From Gammaproteobacteria bacterium (GTDB lineage Bacteria > Pseudomonadota > Gammaproteobacteria > SZUA-140), in NCBI GenBank assembly GCA_015491865.1, contig WFVD01000002.1, positions 1-50,625 on the forward strand: 50,625 nucleotides of DNA. The letters run 5' to 3'. Below are positions 44,492 through 50,625 of this stretch, piece after piece. Position 1 is the first letter of the stretch; the number at the start of each line of letters is the position of its first letter. The notes below the pieces were generated by a model. The model searched no databases and had not been told where the DNA came from. It saw only the letters and a program-made list of their open reading frames with translations. The translations under genes and the position numbers were made by a program.

Positions 44492-45130
44492 TTAGCGTGT
44501 GCCAAAGACAACGATTGTTTTGCCCTGCGCGGTAAGCAGGTTCTGCTCTTCCATACTTTTCAGAACGCGCCCCGCCATCTCGCGTGAGCAGCCGACGATT
44601 CGCCCAATCTCCTGGCGGGTGATCTTGATCTGCATGCCGTCGGGGTGGGTGATCGCATCGGGTTCCTTGCAGAGATCAAGCAGGGTGCCGGCAATACGCC
44701 CGGCAACATCCATAAAGGCGAGTCGCCCTACCATGCCGCTGGTGCGGCGCAGTCGAAGTGCCATCTGCGATGAGAGCGCAAACAGGATATCCGGATATTC
44801 GGAGGCGAGACTGCGAAATTTGCTGTAGTTGATCTCGGCCAGTTCGCACTGGCTCTTGGCGCGCACCCATGCGCTGCGTTTTTTCTGATCATCGAATAGC
44901 CCCATCTCACCAAAAAAGTCACCGGCGTTGAGGTAGGCAAGTACGATCTCGTTGCCGTCATCCTCATCTTCGATCAGCACTGTGACAGAGCCTTTGATAA
45001 TATAATAGAGCGAGTCGGGCGCATCCCCCGCGTAGATGATGACGCTTTTTGCAGGATAACGTCGGCGGTGGCAGTGCTGTAAAAAACGCTCAATCGTTGT
45101 TGCAAGTTTGTCTGGTTCTTCTTTGATCAT
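44492..45130 (-). CDS. crp: cAMP receptor protein, Crp/Vfr orthologue
   Basis: A 212-residue cyclic-AMP-dependent transcription regulator, very close to Pseudomonas Vfr. The cAMP pocket has [10 protein letters not shown] and RSAWVRAK; the helix-turn-helix is [20 protein letters not shown], nearly the Vfr sequence, so a TGTGA-N6-TCACA target is expected. Two such sites occur in the window (5064 and 19130). It lies between trpC and osmC as in Pseudomonas, where vfr follows trpC. It is divergent from osmC. Confidence 0.95.
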   Translation of the reverse strand: MIKEEPDKLATTIERFLQHCHRRRYPAKSVIIYAGDAPDSLYYIIKGSVTVLIEDEDDGNEIVLAYLNAGDFFGEMGLFDDQKKRSAWVRAKSQCELAEINYSKFRSLASEYPDILFALSSQMALRLRRTSGMVGRLAFMDVAGRIAGTLLDLCKEPDAITHPDGMQIKITRQEIGRIVGCSREMAGRVLKSMEEQNLLTAQGKTIVVFGTR

Positions 45131-45435
45131 GGCAATACCTTTACTTCTTTTTGCTTCAGGCTGGGATTTTCTCTCGATATGCAGTCATTTCTGCATTGAG
45201 CCCTTTGTGCGAGAAAAAGTTTCTGTTCCAGCAAGGAAGCGTGAGCGAAAAGCGGGTATCTACAGATGTAAATAGAGGCGTTGAGCTCATTTTTCCATGC
45301 TATTCCCTCTGGGCGAACAGCGCGGCTGGGGCGGAAAATATGAATCGTGTTATTCTCTCGCAGCAATATTATGGCTCCCAGGGTGTGTATCATACATACT
45401 TATCGGTAGATTGCGTTATTTGAAGAGGGTTGTTG
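45131..45435. other. Divergent intergenic region of crp and osmC
   Basis: These 305 bases carry the two divergent promoters. I saw no CRP site here, so no evidence for autoregulation. A TATCAT near 45387 could be the -10 for osmC. No gene is supported. Confidence 0.4.
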
Positions 45436-45852
45436 ATGAAGGTTAGCGTTAAGTGGGTGCAGGATATGATGTTCCTGGGCGAGTCCGGCAGCGGCCACAC
45501 AGTGGTGATGGACGGGCCGCCAGAGGCAGGAGGACGGAATATGGGGATTCGTCCAATGGAGATGGTGCTGCTCGGTACCGGTGGTTGCACCGCTTTTGAT
45601 GTGATGAGCATCCTGAGAAAATCGCGCCAGGCAGTGAGTGACTGCGTTGCAGAAGTGACGGCAGAACGTGCCGAGACTGCCCCCAAAGTCTTTACCAAAA
45701 TCCATATCCATTTTGTTGTGACAGGCAAGGCGCTGTCAGAAAAATCAGTGGCACGAGCCGTCTCGCTAACCGCAGAGAAATATTGTTCTGCATCGATCAT
45801 GTTGGCACAGGTGGCTGAAGTAACGCATGATTTCGAGATTGTTGAGGTTTGA
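45436..45852 (+). CDS. OsmC-family protein
   Basis: A 138-residue OsmC/YhfA-type protein. The two redox cysteines lie in GTGGCTAFDVM and AEKYCSASIM, as in peroxiredoxin-like OsmC enzymes that reduce organic peroxides. ATG 45436 follows GAAGAGGG; a TTG at 45430 is less likely. In Pseudomonas the gene next to vfr is of the same family, so position is conserved. Confidence 0.9.
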   Translation: MKVSVKWVQDMMFLGESGSGHTVVMDGPPEAGGRNMGIRPMEMVLLGTGGCTAFDVMSILRKSRQAVSDCVAEVTAERAETAPKVFTKIHIHFVVTGKALSEKSVARAVSLTAEKYCSASIMLAQVAEVTHDFEIVEV

Positions 45853-45891
45853 TAAAATTTTCATGAAAACTATTTATTAAAGGTCGGCAAG

Positions 45892-46299
45892 ATGGAAAAA
45901 CCAGCAGCAACTGGCGGCATGCGCCATGTGGCGCTCTATGTGAGTGATCTTGAGGCGAATGTCCGTTTTTATACTCAGATTCTGGATATGGCGATTGAAT
46001 GGCAGCCAGACCCCGATAACATCTATCTCTGCTCCGGTTGTGACAACCTTGCACTGCACCGTGCGCCAGCCGCATTTGATCCTCTGGAGGGGCAGCAGCG
46101 GCTTGATCACATCGGGTTTATTTTAAAAACCCCACAGGATGTTGACCGCTGGTTTGACTACATGAATAGCTTCGGTGTCAAGATGAAGACGCAGCCGCGC
46201 ACCCATCGCGATGGCGCGCGTAGCTTTTACTGTTTTGATCCGGGCGGTAATCTGGTGCAGATGATCTACCACCCGCCGATCTCGGATAAGTGCGGTTAA
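45892..46299 (+). CDS. VOC (glyoxalase/dioxygenase) superfamily protein
   Basis: A 135-residue protein with two beta-alpha-beta-beta-beta modules. MRHVALYVSDLEANVRFYTQ and RLDHIGFILKTPQDVDRWFD supply the metal-binding histidines. At the last metal position GGNLVQMIYHP has glutamine where glutamate is common, so the metal site may differ. The reaction is unknown. It sits between osmC and coq7, where Pseudomonas has speD. Confidence 0.85.
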   Translation: MEKPAATGGMRHVALYVSDLEANVRFYTQILDMAIEWQPDPDNIYLCSGCDNLALHRAPAAFDPLEGQQRLDHIGFILKTPQDVDRWFDYMNSFGVKMKTQPRTHRDGARSFYCFDPGGNLVQMIYHPPISDKCG

Positions 46300-46355
46300 A
46301 GCGATGGTCGCGCTTACCGTTTGATGGTCTTCTATTCTTTAGGTATCTTTATTTA

Positions 46356-47000
46356 ATGGCAAATCGAAATTACACCCCGCTTGATCGCCTGGTGATGAAC
46401 CTGGATCACGGCGTGCGTACCGTTTTTGGTAAACCGGAAGTGACCGAGCGCCCCAATCCCGCCGACGGGGTTGATGAGGCGGCGCTGAGCGATGCTGAAA
46501 AAGAGCTCGCGATTCGTTTGATGCGGATCAACCACGCCGGTGAGGTCTCCGCGCAGGCACTTTATCAGGGGCAGGCGTTAACCGCGAAGCTGCCGGAGGT
46601 GCGTGAAAAAATGGAACGCGCGGCGCTGGAAGAGAACGACCACCTCGAGTGGTGCGAGCAGCGTGTCACCGAGCTGGGCAGCCACACCAGCCTGCTAAAT
46701 CCACTGTGGTACGGCGGATCTCTGGCGATCGGTGCACTGGCGGGTAAGATTGGGGATAAATGGAGCCTCGGTTTTGTCGCTGAGACTGAGCGTCAGGTAA
46801 TTAGCCATCTCGAAGAGCACCTGGAGCAGATCCCGGAAAAAGATGCCAAAAGCCGCAAGGTCCTTGAGCAGATGAAAGAAGATGAGGCGCATCACGGTCA
46901 TATGGCGCTGGAAGCGGGCGGCGCTGAGCTGCCTGTGCCAGTAAAAGGGTTGATGAAGTTGACCTCAAAGGTGATGACCAAAAGCGCCTACTGGATATAA
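46356..47000 (+). CDS. coq7: Demethoxyubiquinone hydroxylase Coq7
   Basis: A 214-residue di-iron monooxygenase of ubiquinone synthesis. The metal ligands lie in INHAGEVSAQALYQGQAL, EENDHLEW, AETERQVISHLEEH and EDEAHHGHMALEAGG. It implies that the organism makes ubiquinone, the likely electron donor to the Complex III at 28.6-36.1 kb. ATG 46356 matches the family start; the open frame upstream overlaps the VOC gene. Confidence 0.95.
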   Translation: MANRNYTPLDRLVMNLDHGVRTVFGKPEVTERPNPADGVDEAALSDAEKELAIRLMRINHAGEVSAQALYQGQALTAKLPEVREKMERAALEENDHLEWCEQRVTELGSHTSLLNPLWYGGSLAIGALAGKIGDKWSLGFVAETERQVISHLEEHLEQIPEKDAKSRKVLEQMKEDEAHHGHMALEAGGAELPVPVKGLMKLTSKVMTKSAYWI

Positions 47001-47060
47001 AGCGGAAAGTGGGCACCACGCCCTTTACCCTTTTATCTTTCCCATTTCCACTCTCTTATC
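47001..47060. repeat. Palindromic element 1 of the S23-associated family
   Basis: The convergent coq7-glcF space holds AAGTGGGCA followed by CCCTTTACCCTTTTATCTTT. CCCTTTTATCTT (47028-47039) is identical to the right arm of the element with the four-helix-bundle gene (50144-50155). A GGGC-ACCAC-GCCC hairpin with following T tracts may help end coq7 transcription. The purine-rich left arm is missing, so it is a partial copy. Confidence 0.6.
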
Positions 47061-48276
47061 AAATCTGCCGCGCCAGCAGTGTCACCGGGTGAATAACTTC
47101 TATTTTCAGGCCTGCATCACGCAGCCCTGCGGCAATGTGCAGTGCACAACCGATATTAGAGCTGACTAAAATATCGGGGCGGATAATGTCAAGCTGGCGT
47201 AATTTGCCCTCACGCAGGCTATCGGCAAGCGCTGGATGGCGCATCATATAATCACCAGCACCGCCACAGCAGTTTTGATTTTCGGGCAGTGGTATCAGTT
47301 TCACGCCGGGGATCTTTGAGAGCAGCGCCTCGGGCGCAGCGCCCTGATGCAGCAGATGGCTGAGGCTGCACGGCAGGTGGATGGCGATTCGTTTGTCGAG
47401 TGGGCGCAGTTTAACTGCTTCCGGCCATTCGATCTGCGCCAAAAACTGGCCAATCTCCAGAACCGGCGTGCCATTGCTACCGGCCTGTTCCAGCTTTTGC
47501 AGTGTGCTACCGCAACCACTGGCGCAGTAGATTAGCGCATCGATCTTGAGATCGCTAAATGCGGTACGATTCTCGTTGGCCAGCGCTTCCGCTTGTTTTA
47601 AATCTCCCCGGTGCAGCGGTAGCGCGCCGCAGCAGTTCTGATCCTGCGGTAGATGAACGGCGTAGCCAAGATGCGTCAGTAACTGGATCGCCGCGTGCAT
47701 GGTGGTGGTGTCGAGACTGTCGCCCATGCAGCCGACAAAAAGCCCGACATCCCCTTTTTGTTCGCCAATTGGCGGATAGTCATCCTGAGTTGGCAATGCC
47801 GCGCCCAGTTTTGGCACGATGCCTTCAATGCGCGCTAGCCCCAGCGGACGCAACAGCCCGCTGTGGCGCGCCAGCCAGCCAAGCCCACTACTTTGATAAA
47901 CACGCAGCAGGCGGCTGAGATGACGGCGGTGATCACGTTCGGTGACGAAGCGCTGCATCATCTCAGCTACCCGTCCGGCAGGCGCGGCTGTTTCACTGTG
48001 GAGTGCGGCACGCGTCTCTTTTATCAATTCACCGTATTTAACCTCGGATGGACACATCGCCTCGCAGGCGTGGCATAGCAGGCAGCGGTCAAGATGAGTC
48101 TGTACTTTCTCATCGGGCAGCAGTTTTTGCTGCATCAAACCCTGCATCAGCGCAATACGGCCGCGAGGCGAATCACCCTCATCGCTGAGTTGCTGGTAGG
48201 TGGGGCAGTGCGGCAGGCAGAGTCCGCACTTGACGCAACGGTCCGCTTCTTTTTGAATGAATGAGCTGATCTTCAT
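47059..48276 (-). CDS. glcF: Glycolate oxidase iron-sulfur subunit, GlcF-like
   Basis: A 405-residue (Fe-S) protein. Two [4Fe-4S] motifs (CVKCGLCLPHCP from Cys14, and CLLCHACEAMCP) are followed by two CCG domains (DQNCCGALPLH, NQNCCGGAGDYM). This is the GlcF layout; GlcF passes electrons from glycolate oxidation by GlcD/GlcE to the quinone pool. glcD and glcE are not in the window. ATG 48276 is preferred over TTG 48279. Relatives acting on lactate cannot be fully excluded. Confidence 0.9.
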   Translation of the reverse strand: MKISSFIQKEADRCVKCGLCLPHCPTYQQLSDEGDSPRGRIALMQGLMQQKLLPDEKVQTHLDRCLLCHACEAMCPSEVKYGELIKETRAALHSETAAPAGRVAEMMQRFVTERDHRRHLSRLLRVYQSSGLGWLARHSGLLRPLGLARIEGIVPKLGAALPTQDDYPPIGEQKGDVGLFVGCMGDSLDTTTMHAAIQLLTHLGYAVHLPQDQNCCGALPLHRGDLKQAEALANENRTAFSDLKIDALIYCASGCGSTLQKLEQAGSNGTPVLEIGQFLAQIEWPEAVKLRPLDKRIAIHLPCSLSHLLHQGAAPEALLSKIPGVKLIPLPENQNCCGGAGDYMMRHPALADSLREGKLRQLDIIRPDILVSSNIGCALHIAAGLRDAGLKIEVIHPVTLLARQI

Positions 48277-48304
48277 CAATTCAGGGTAAAGCGGGGGGGC
48301 TGCA

Positions 48305-48375
48305 GATACAAGGGAAAAGGGGAAAGATGCAAGGGGATGGATTTCCCTTTGCCCTTGTCTCTTTACTCTTGTATC
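48305..48375. repeat. Palindromic element 2 of the S23-associated family
   Basis: GATACAAG (48305-48312) and CTTGTATC (48368-48375) are perfect outer arms. Inside lie a purine-rich left half (GGGAAAAGGGGAAAG) and a pyrimidine-rich right half (TTTCCCTTTGCCC). The middle, GGGGATGGATTTCCC, resembles the junction at the start of the four-helix-bundle gene (GGCATGGATGCC), as if the gene had been deleted. Confidence 0.75.
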
Positions 48376-48384
48376 TTAGCGCCT

Positions 48385-48690
48385 ATGTATTTTAAATATC
48401 ATGTTTTTTTCTGTACCAATCAGCGCGCCGATGGCCGTGAATGTTGCCAGCGCTTCGGTGCGGCGGAGATTCGCGACTATGCCAAGCAGCGCATCAAGGC
48501 GCTGGGCGTTTCGGGTAAAGAGGGGGTGCGGATCAACTCTGCGGGCTGTCTCGACCGCTGTTCTGAGGGGCCGGTACTGGTGGTCTACCCGGAAGGGGTC
48601 TGGTATGGCTATATTGATAAAGAAGATGTCGATGAGATCATCGATGAACATCTCACCCACGGCCGAGTGGTAGAGCGGCTTAAAATCTGA
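48385..48690 (+). CDS. Thioredoxin-like [2Fe-2S] ferredoxin
   Basis: A 101-residue protein of the thioredoxin-like [2Fe-2S] family. Cysteines in FFCTNQRADGRECCQRFG and NSAGCLDRCSEGP supply the cluster ligands (C-x8..12-C ... C-x3-C). Such ferredoxins are found as separate proteins or in NuoE-like subunits; the partner is unknown. ATG 48385 fits the family start but has no ribosome site; the frame continues upstream into palindromic element 2, where an in-frame ATG at 48337 would add 16 residues. Confidence 0.88.
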   Translation: MYFKYHVFFCTNQRADGRECCQRFGAAEIRDYAKQRIKALGVSGKEGVRINSAGCLDRCSEGPVLVVYPEGVWYGYIDKEDVDEIIDEHLTHGRVVERLKI

Positions 48691-48695
48691 CAGCA

Positions 48696-48784
48696 GATAC
48701 AAGGGCAAAGAGCAAAGGGAAAAGATATTGAAAGTGAAGGAGTGGGCATTTCCCTTTCTCCTTGTATTTTTTCCCTTTACCCTG
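48696..48784. repeat. Palindromic element 3 of the S23-associated family
   Basis: It begins with GATACAAGGGCAAAGAGC and ends with CTTGTATTTTTTCCCTTTACC. The middle TGAAGGAGTGGGCATTTCCC resembles the sequence just after the four-helix-bundle gene (TGAAGTGGGCTTTTCC). Its right end reaches into the likely -35 region of the rplM promoter. Confidence 0.75.
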
Positions 48785-48804
48785 AGATGTAATTTCTGTA
48801 GAAT
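48776..48804 (+). promoter_or_regulatory. Putative promoter of rplM-rpsI
   Basis: TTTACC (48776-48781) and TAGAAT (48799-48804) are 17 bases apart, leaving a leader of about 70 bases. The -35 lies in the last bases of palindromic element 3. A short GGCTGGGGAAGGCC hairpin is in the leader. Confidence 0.45.
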
Positions 48805-48880
48805 TTCCGCTCTTACAGATTTTAGGGTTCCTTGGTAAAGGCTGGGGAAGGCCAGATACCCGTTTTGGAGTTGGAAACAG

Positions 48881-49309
48881 ATGAAGACTTTCAGTGCAAA
48901 AGCAGAGAGCGTAAGGCGCGATTGGTATGTTGTGGATGCCGCAGAGAAGACCCTTGGTCGTCTTGCGTCCGAGATCGCCCTGCGTCTGCGTGGTAAACAT
49001 AAAGCGGAATACACGCCCCATGTGGATACCGGCGACTATATTGTTGTAGTGAACGCAGAAAAAGTACGTGTGAGCGGTAATAAAACAACCGACAAGATCT
49101 ATCATCGCCACACCGGTTATATCGGCAGCCTGAAGTCGATCAGCTTTGACAAGCTGCAGGCCGAGAAGCCTGAACAGATTATCGAACTGGCCGTTAAGGG
49201 GATGTTGCCAAAAAACCCACTGGGTCGCGCAATGTTTCGCAAGCTGAAAGTGTATGCGGGTGCTGAGCACAATCATGCCGCGCAGCAGCCAAAAACACTC
49301 GAAATTTAA
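48881..49309 (+). CDS. rplM: Ribosomal protein uL13
   Basis: The 142-residue large-subunit protein L13. [40 protein letters not shown] and [20 protein letters not shown] are diagnostic. GGAGTTGG precedes the ATG. It is followed after 19 bases by rpsI, the universal pairing. Confidence 0.98.
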   Translation: MKTFSAKAESVRRDWYVVDAAEKTLGRLASEIALRLRGKHKAEYTPHVDTGDYIVVVNAEKVRVSGNKTTDKIYHRHTGYIGSLKSISFDKLQAEKPEQIIELAVKGMLPKNPLGRAMFRKLKVYAGAEHNHAAQQPKTLEI

Positions 49310-49328
49310 GCAGTTAGGAATTAAGTAA

Positions 49329-49721
49329 ATGACAGATAAAGTACTTTGCACCACCGGACGACGTAAAAGTTCAAGTGCGCGCGTATTTCTTAAGCCTGGC
49401 AGCGGTCAGATCACCGTAAACAAGCGTACGCTAGAAGAATACTTCGGCCGCGAGACCTCTCGCATGGTTGTACGCCAGCCGCTAGAGACCGCAGATCTGC
49501 TCGGTAGCGTTGATCTTAACATTACAGTAAAAGGCGGTGGTAACACCGGTCAGGCCGGCGCGATTCGCCACGGTATCGCACGTGCACTGCTTGCATACAA
49601 CGAAGAGCTGCGCAGCCCACTGCGTCGCGCAGGGTTCTTAACCCGCGATGCACGTGAGGTTGAGCGTAAAAAAGTTGGCCTGCACAAAGCGCGCAAGCGT
49701 CCCCAGTTCTCTAAACGCTAA
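49329..49721 (+). CDS. rpsI: Ribosomal protein uS9
   Basis: The 130-residue small-subunit protein S9. It has [19 protein letters not shown], the [19 protein letters not shown] motif and the C-terminal [11 protein letters not shown] tail that reaches tRNA in the P site. In Pseudomonas rpsI is followed by petABC; here it is followed by a palindromic element with a four-helix-bundle gene. Confidence 0.98.
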   Translation: MTDKVLCTTGRRKSSSARVFLKPGSGQITVNKRTLEEYFGRETSRMVVRQPLETADLLGSVDLNITVKGGGNTGQAGAIRHGIARALLAYNEELRSPLRRAGFLTRDAREVERKKVGLHKARKRPQFSKR

Positions 49722-49743
49722 TTCTGCTGCGCGTCATTAGCGT

Positions 49744-50168
49744 AGGGCAAAGGGCGTAAGGGAAAAGATAAAAGGGAAGGCATGGATGCCTTTGGAAAAT
49801 TAGCAGTCTGGAAACGTAGTTGTCGATTATCAGTCGAGCTATATAAGCAATTTCGCGATTGCCGGGGTTTTGGATACCGAGATCAGGTAACTCGGTCTGC
49901 ATTATCAGTTCCCTCCAATATTGCTGAAGGTTACGAACGGAATTCCCGAAAAGAGTATCTGCGCTTTCTAAAGATAGCGAAGGGTTCAAGTGGTGAATTG
50001 CGGACCCAGCTCTATATTGGATTTGAAGCGGGTTTTTTATCAAAAGAGGTCTATATCGCTTCCAGGAAAGAAGCTGAAGAAATCTCCAGGATGCTGCAAG
50101 GCGTTATCAGCAAGCTGCAGGAATGAAGTGGGCTTTTCCTTTCCCCTTTTATCTTGTGCCTTTCCCCT
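49744..50168 (+). mobile_element. Palindrome-bounded element carrying a four-helix-bundle gene (element 4)
   Basis: Purine-rich left arm AGGGCAAAGGGCGTAAGGG (from 49744) and pyrimidine-rich right arm ending near 50168 enclose the four-helix-bundle gene. The core arms AAGATAAAAGGG (49765-49776) and CCCTTTTATCTT (50144-50155) are perfect 12-base inverted repeats. Three smaller relatives without a gene lie within 3 kb. No transposase is present, and target duplications cannot be judged from this window. Mobility is inferred from repetition. Confidence 0.6.
49782..50126 (+). CDS. Four-helix-bundle protein, S23/IVP family
   Basis: A 114-residue protein of the family first seen in intervening sequences of 23S rRNA genes. 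FGKLAVWKRSCRLSVELYKQ, RSALSVPSNIAEGYERNS, EYLRFLKIAKGSSGELRTQL are diagnostic. It is related to the Avd accessory protein of diversity-generating retroelements. Here it is free-standing, not in rRNA. Its ribosome site AGGGAAGG is part of the left repeat arm, so gene and repeat form one unit. Function unknown; nucleic-acid binding is suspected for the family. Confidence 0.88.
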   Translation: MDAFGKLAVWKRSCRLSVELYKQFRDCRGFGYRDQVTRSALSVPSNIAEGYERNSRKEYLRFLKIAKGSSGELRTQLYIGFEAGFLSKEVYIASRKEAEEISRMLQGVISKLQE

Positions 50169-50175
50169 GCATTTA

Positions 50176-50249
50176 TGGGAAATCGTCCAACGGTAGGACT
50201 ACGGACTCTGACTCCGTCAATCCAGGTTCGAATCCTGGTTTCCCAGCCA
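50176..50249 (+). tRNA. tRNA-Gln, anticodon CTG
   Basis: A 74-base cloverleaf: acceptor TGGGAAA/TTTCCCA, D arm around CCAACGGTAGG, anticodon stem ACGGA/TCCGT with loop CTCTGAC (anticodon CTG, codon CAG), T arm CAGG-TTCGAAT-CCTG, discriminator G and encoded CCA. The weak U1-A72 pair is typical of bacterial tRNA-Gln. Confidence 0.96.
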
Positions 50250-50257
50250 AATAAAAC

Positions 50258-50283
50258 AAGCCCGCAGTTAGCGGGCTTTTTAG
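50258..50283 (+). terminator. Rho-independent terminator after tRNA-Gln
   Basis: AAGCCCGC (50258-50265), loop AGTTA, GCGGGCTT (50271-50278) and a T tract. It ends the tRNA transcript nine bases after the CCA. Confidence 0.92.
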
Positions 50284-50599
50284 TTTTCAAGGTTTCAAGG
50301 AGTATTATAATGATGAAAGGAGGGAGACGAGATAAGTATTTACTTTTATTCTTTTGCGCCTTAAGGCTTTTAATTTATAGGGTTATTGATTATAGTGTCG
50401 CCAGCATTAAAGGGCGGATTGCGGAATGCAGGCGTTGCCAATTTACAACATAAATTAGAGGTTCGTTGTAAATCATGGTTATTACAATAAAAAAACGTTG
50501 CGTTTCTGTTAGTGTCGTTGTATATAAGTACACTGTTGTTTAACGTTAACCAGCATTGCAGGTTTAGCGACCTGAATTATCTTAGGGGAGAGTTATAAA
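50284..50599. other. Intergenic region before the last gene
   Basis: No gene is supported; short frames near 50310-50453 look random. A TATATAAG near 50521 and the perfect palindrome TTAACGTTAA (50540-50549) may belong to the promoter of the gene at 50600. GGGGAG at 50585-50590 is its ribosome site. Confidence 0.45.
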
Positions 50600-50625
50600 A
50601 TGAATAAAAAACTAATTGCTTTGGC
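50600..50625 (+). CDS. Start of an exported protein, cut by the window edge
   Basis: ATG 50600 follows GGGGAG with nine bases between. Only MNKKLIAL is visible, a basic start running into a hydrophobic core, as in a Sec signal peptide; porins often start like this. The family cannot be told. Confidence 0.55.

Noticed and set aside
50310-50453. Short plus-strand frame after tRNA-Gln as a gene
   Set aside because: It has no recognisable domain, its composition looks random, and the real gene start with a ribosome site is at 50600.
1-50625. CRISPR arrays, rRNA genes, integrases or prophage modules
   Set aside because: No regularly spaced direct repeats, rRNA sequence, tyrosine or serine recombinase, or phage structural genes were seen on either strand.

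Overview
The window looks like a chromosomal segment of a free-living or environmental gammaproteobacterium. Two blocks keep the gene order I know from Pseudomonas: yqgE-ruvX-pyrR-pyrB-pyrC' (17.6-13.8 kb, reverse strand) and trpE-G-D-C, crp/vfr, osmC, coq7 (39-47 kb). An Alternative Complex III, an arsenosugar gene set and a glycolate-oxidase-type Fe-S protein suggest a respiratory, metabolically flexible, probably aquatic bacterium. The species cannot be told from the sequence alone.

Layout. 0-12 kb: a cut-off HlyD-type adaptor; an unusually long Wzz-type chain-length protein with four exact 32-codon repeats; a cobalamin adenosyltransferase; an AsmA-like protein behind a consensus CRP site; a three-gene ABC system; YaiL; and an arsenosugar cluster (arsS plus two glycosyltransferases, no arsM). 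11.6-17.6 kb: a lone Hpt protein, an ECF sigma/zinc anti-sigma pair, and the pyrimidine operon yqgE-ruvX-pyrR-pyrB-pyrC'-pyrK, in which PyrC' has lost metal ligands. 17.9-22.7 kb: an accessory stretch with a coiled-coil protein, an Rhs remnant, a lipoprotein and a large secreted protein of unknown function, and two small membrane proteins. 22.9-28.2 kb: hisE-tatABC, a CheY remnant, a ChaN-like protein, a DegS-like protease and Nif3/YbgI.

28.6-36.1 kb holds actA-B1-B2-C-D-E-F, a complete six-subunit-type Alternative Complex III with ActB split in two genes, ending at a strong terminator. It lies just downstream of tatABC/DegS/Nif3, where many beta- and gammaproteobacteria carry the cytochrome bc1 operon petABC. 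The other common petABC position, directly after rplM-rpsI, is also empty here. The Tat translocon encoded nearby would export ActB1, which has a twin-arginine signal.

36-50.6 kb is mostly core metabolism: a DUF3530 protein, rpe-gph, trpEGDC (trpE and trpG flanked by palindromic repeats), a TraF-like outer-membrane protein, crp/vfr, osmC, a VOC protein, coq7, glcF, a [2Fe-2S] ferredoxin, rplM-rpsI and tRNA-Gln. Between 47.0 and 50.2 kb are four related purine/pyrimidine palindromic elements. The largest encloses a four-helix-bundle (S23/IVP family) gene, and the small ones look like internally deleted copies. This element family and the Complex III arrangement are the two observations I would follow up first.
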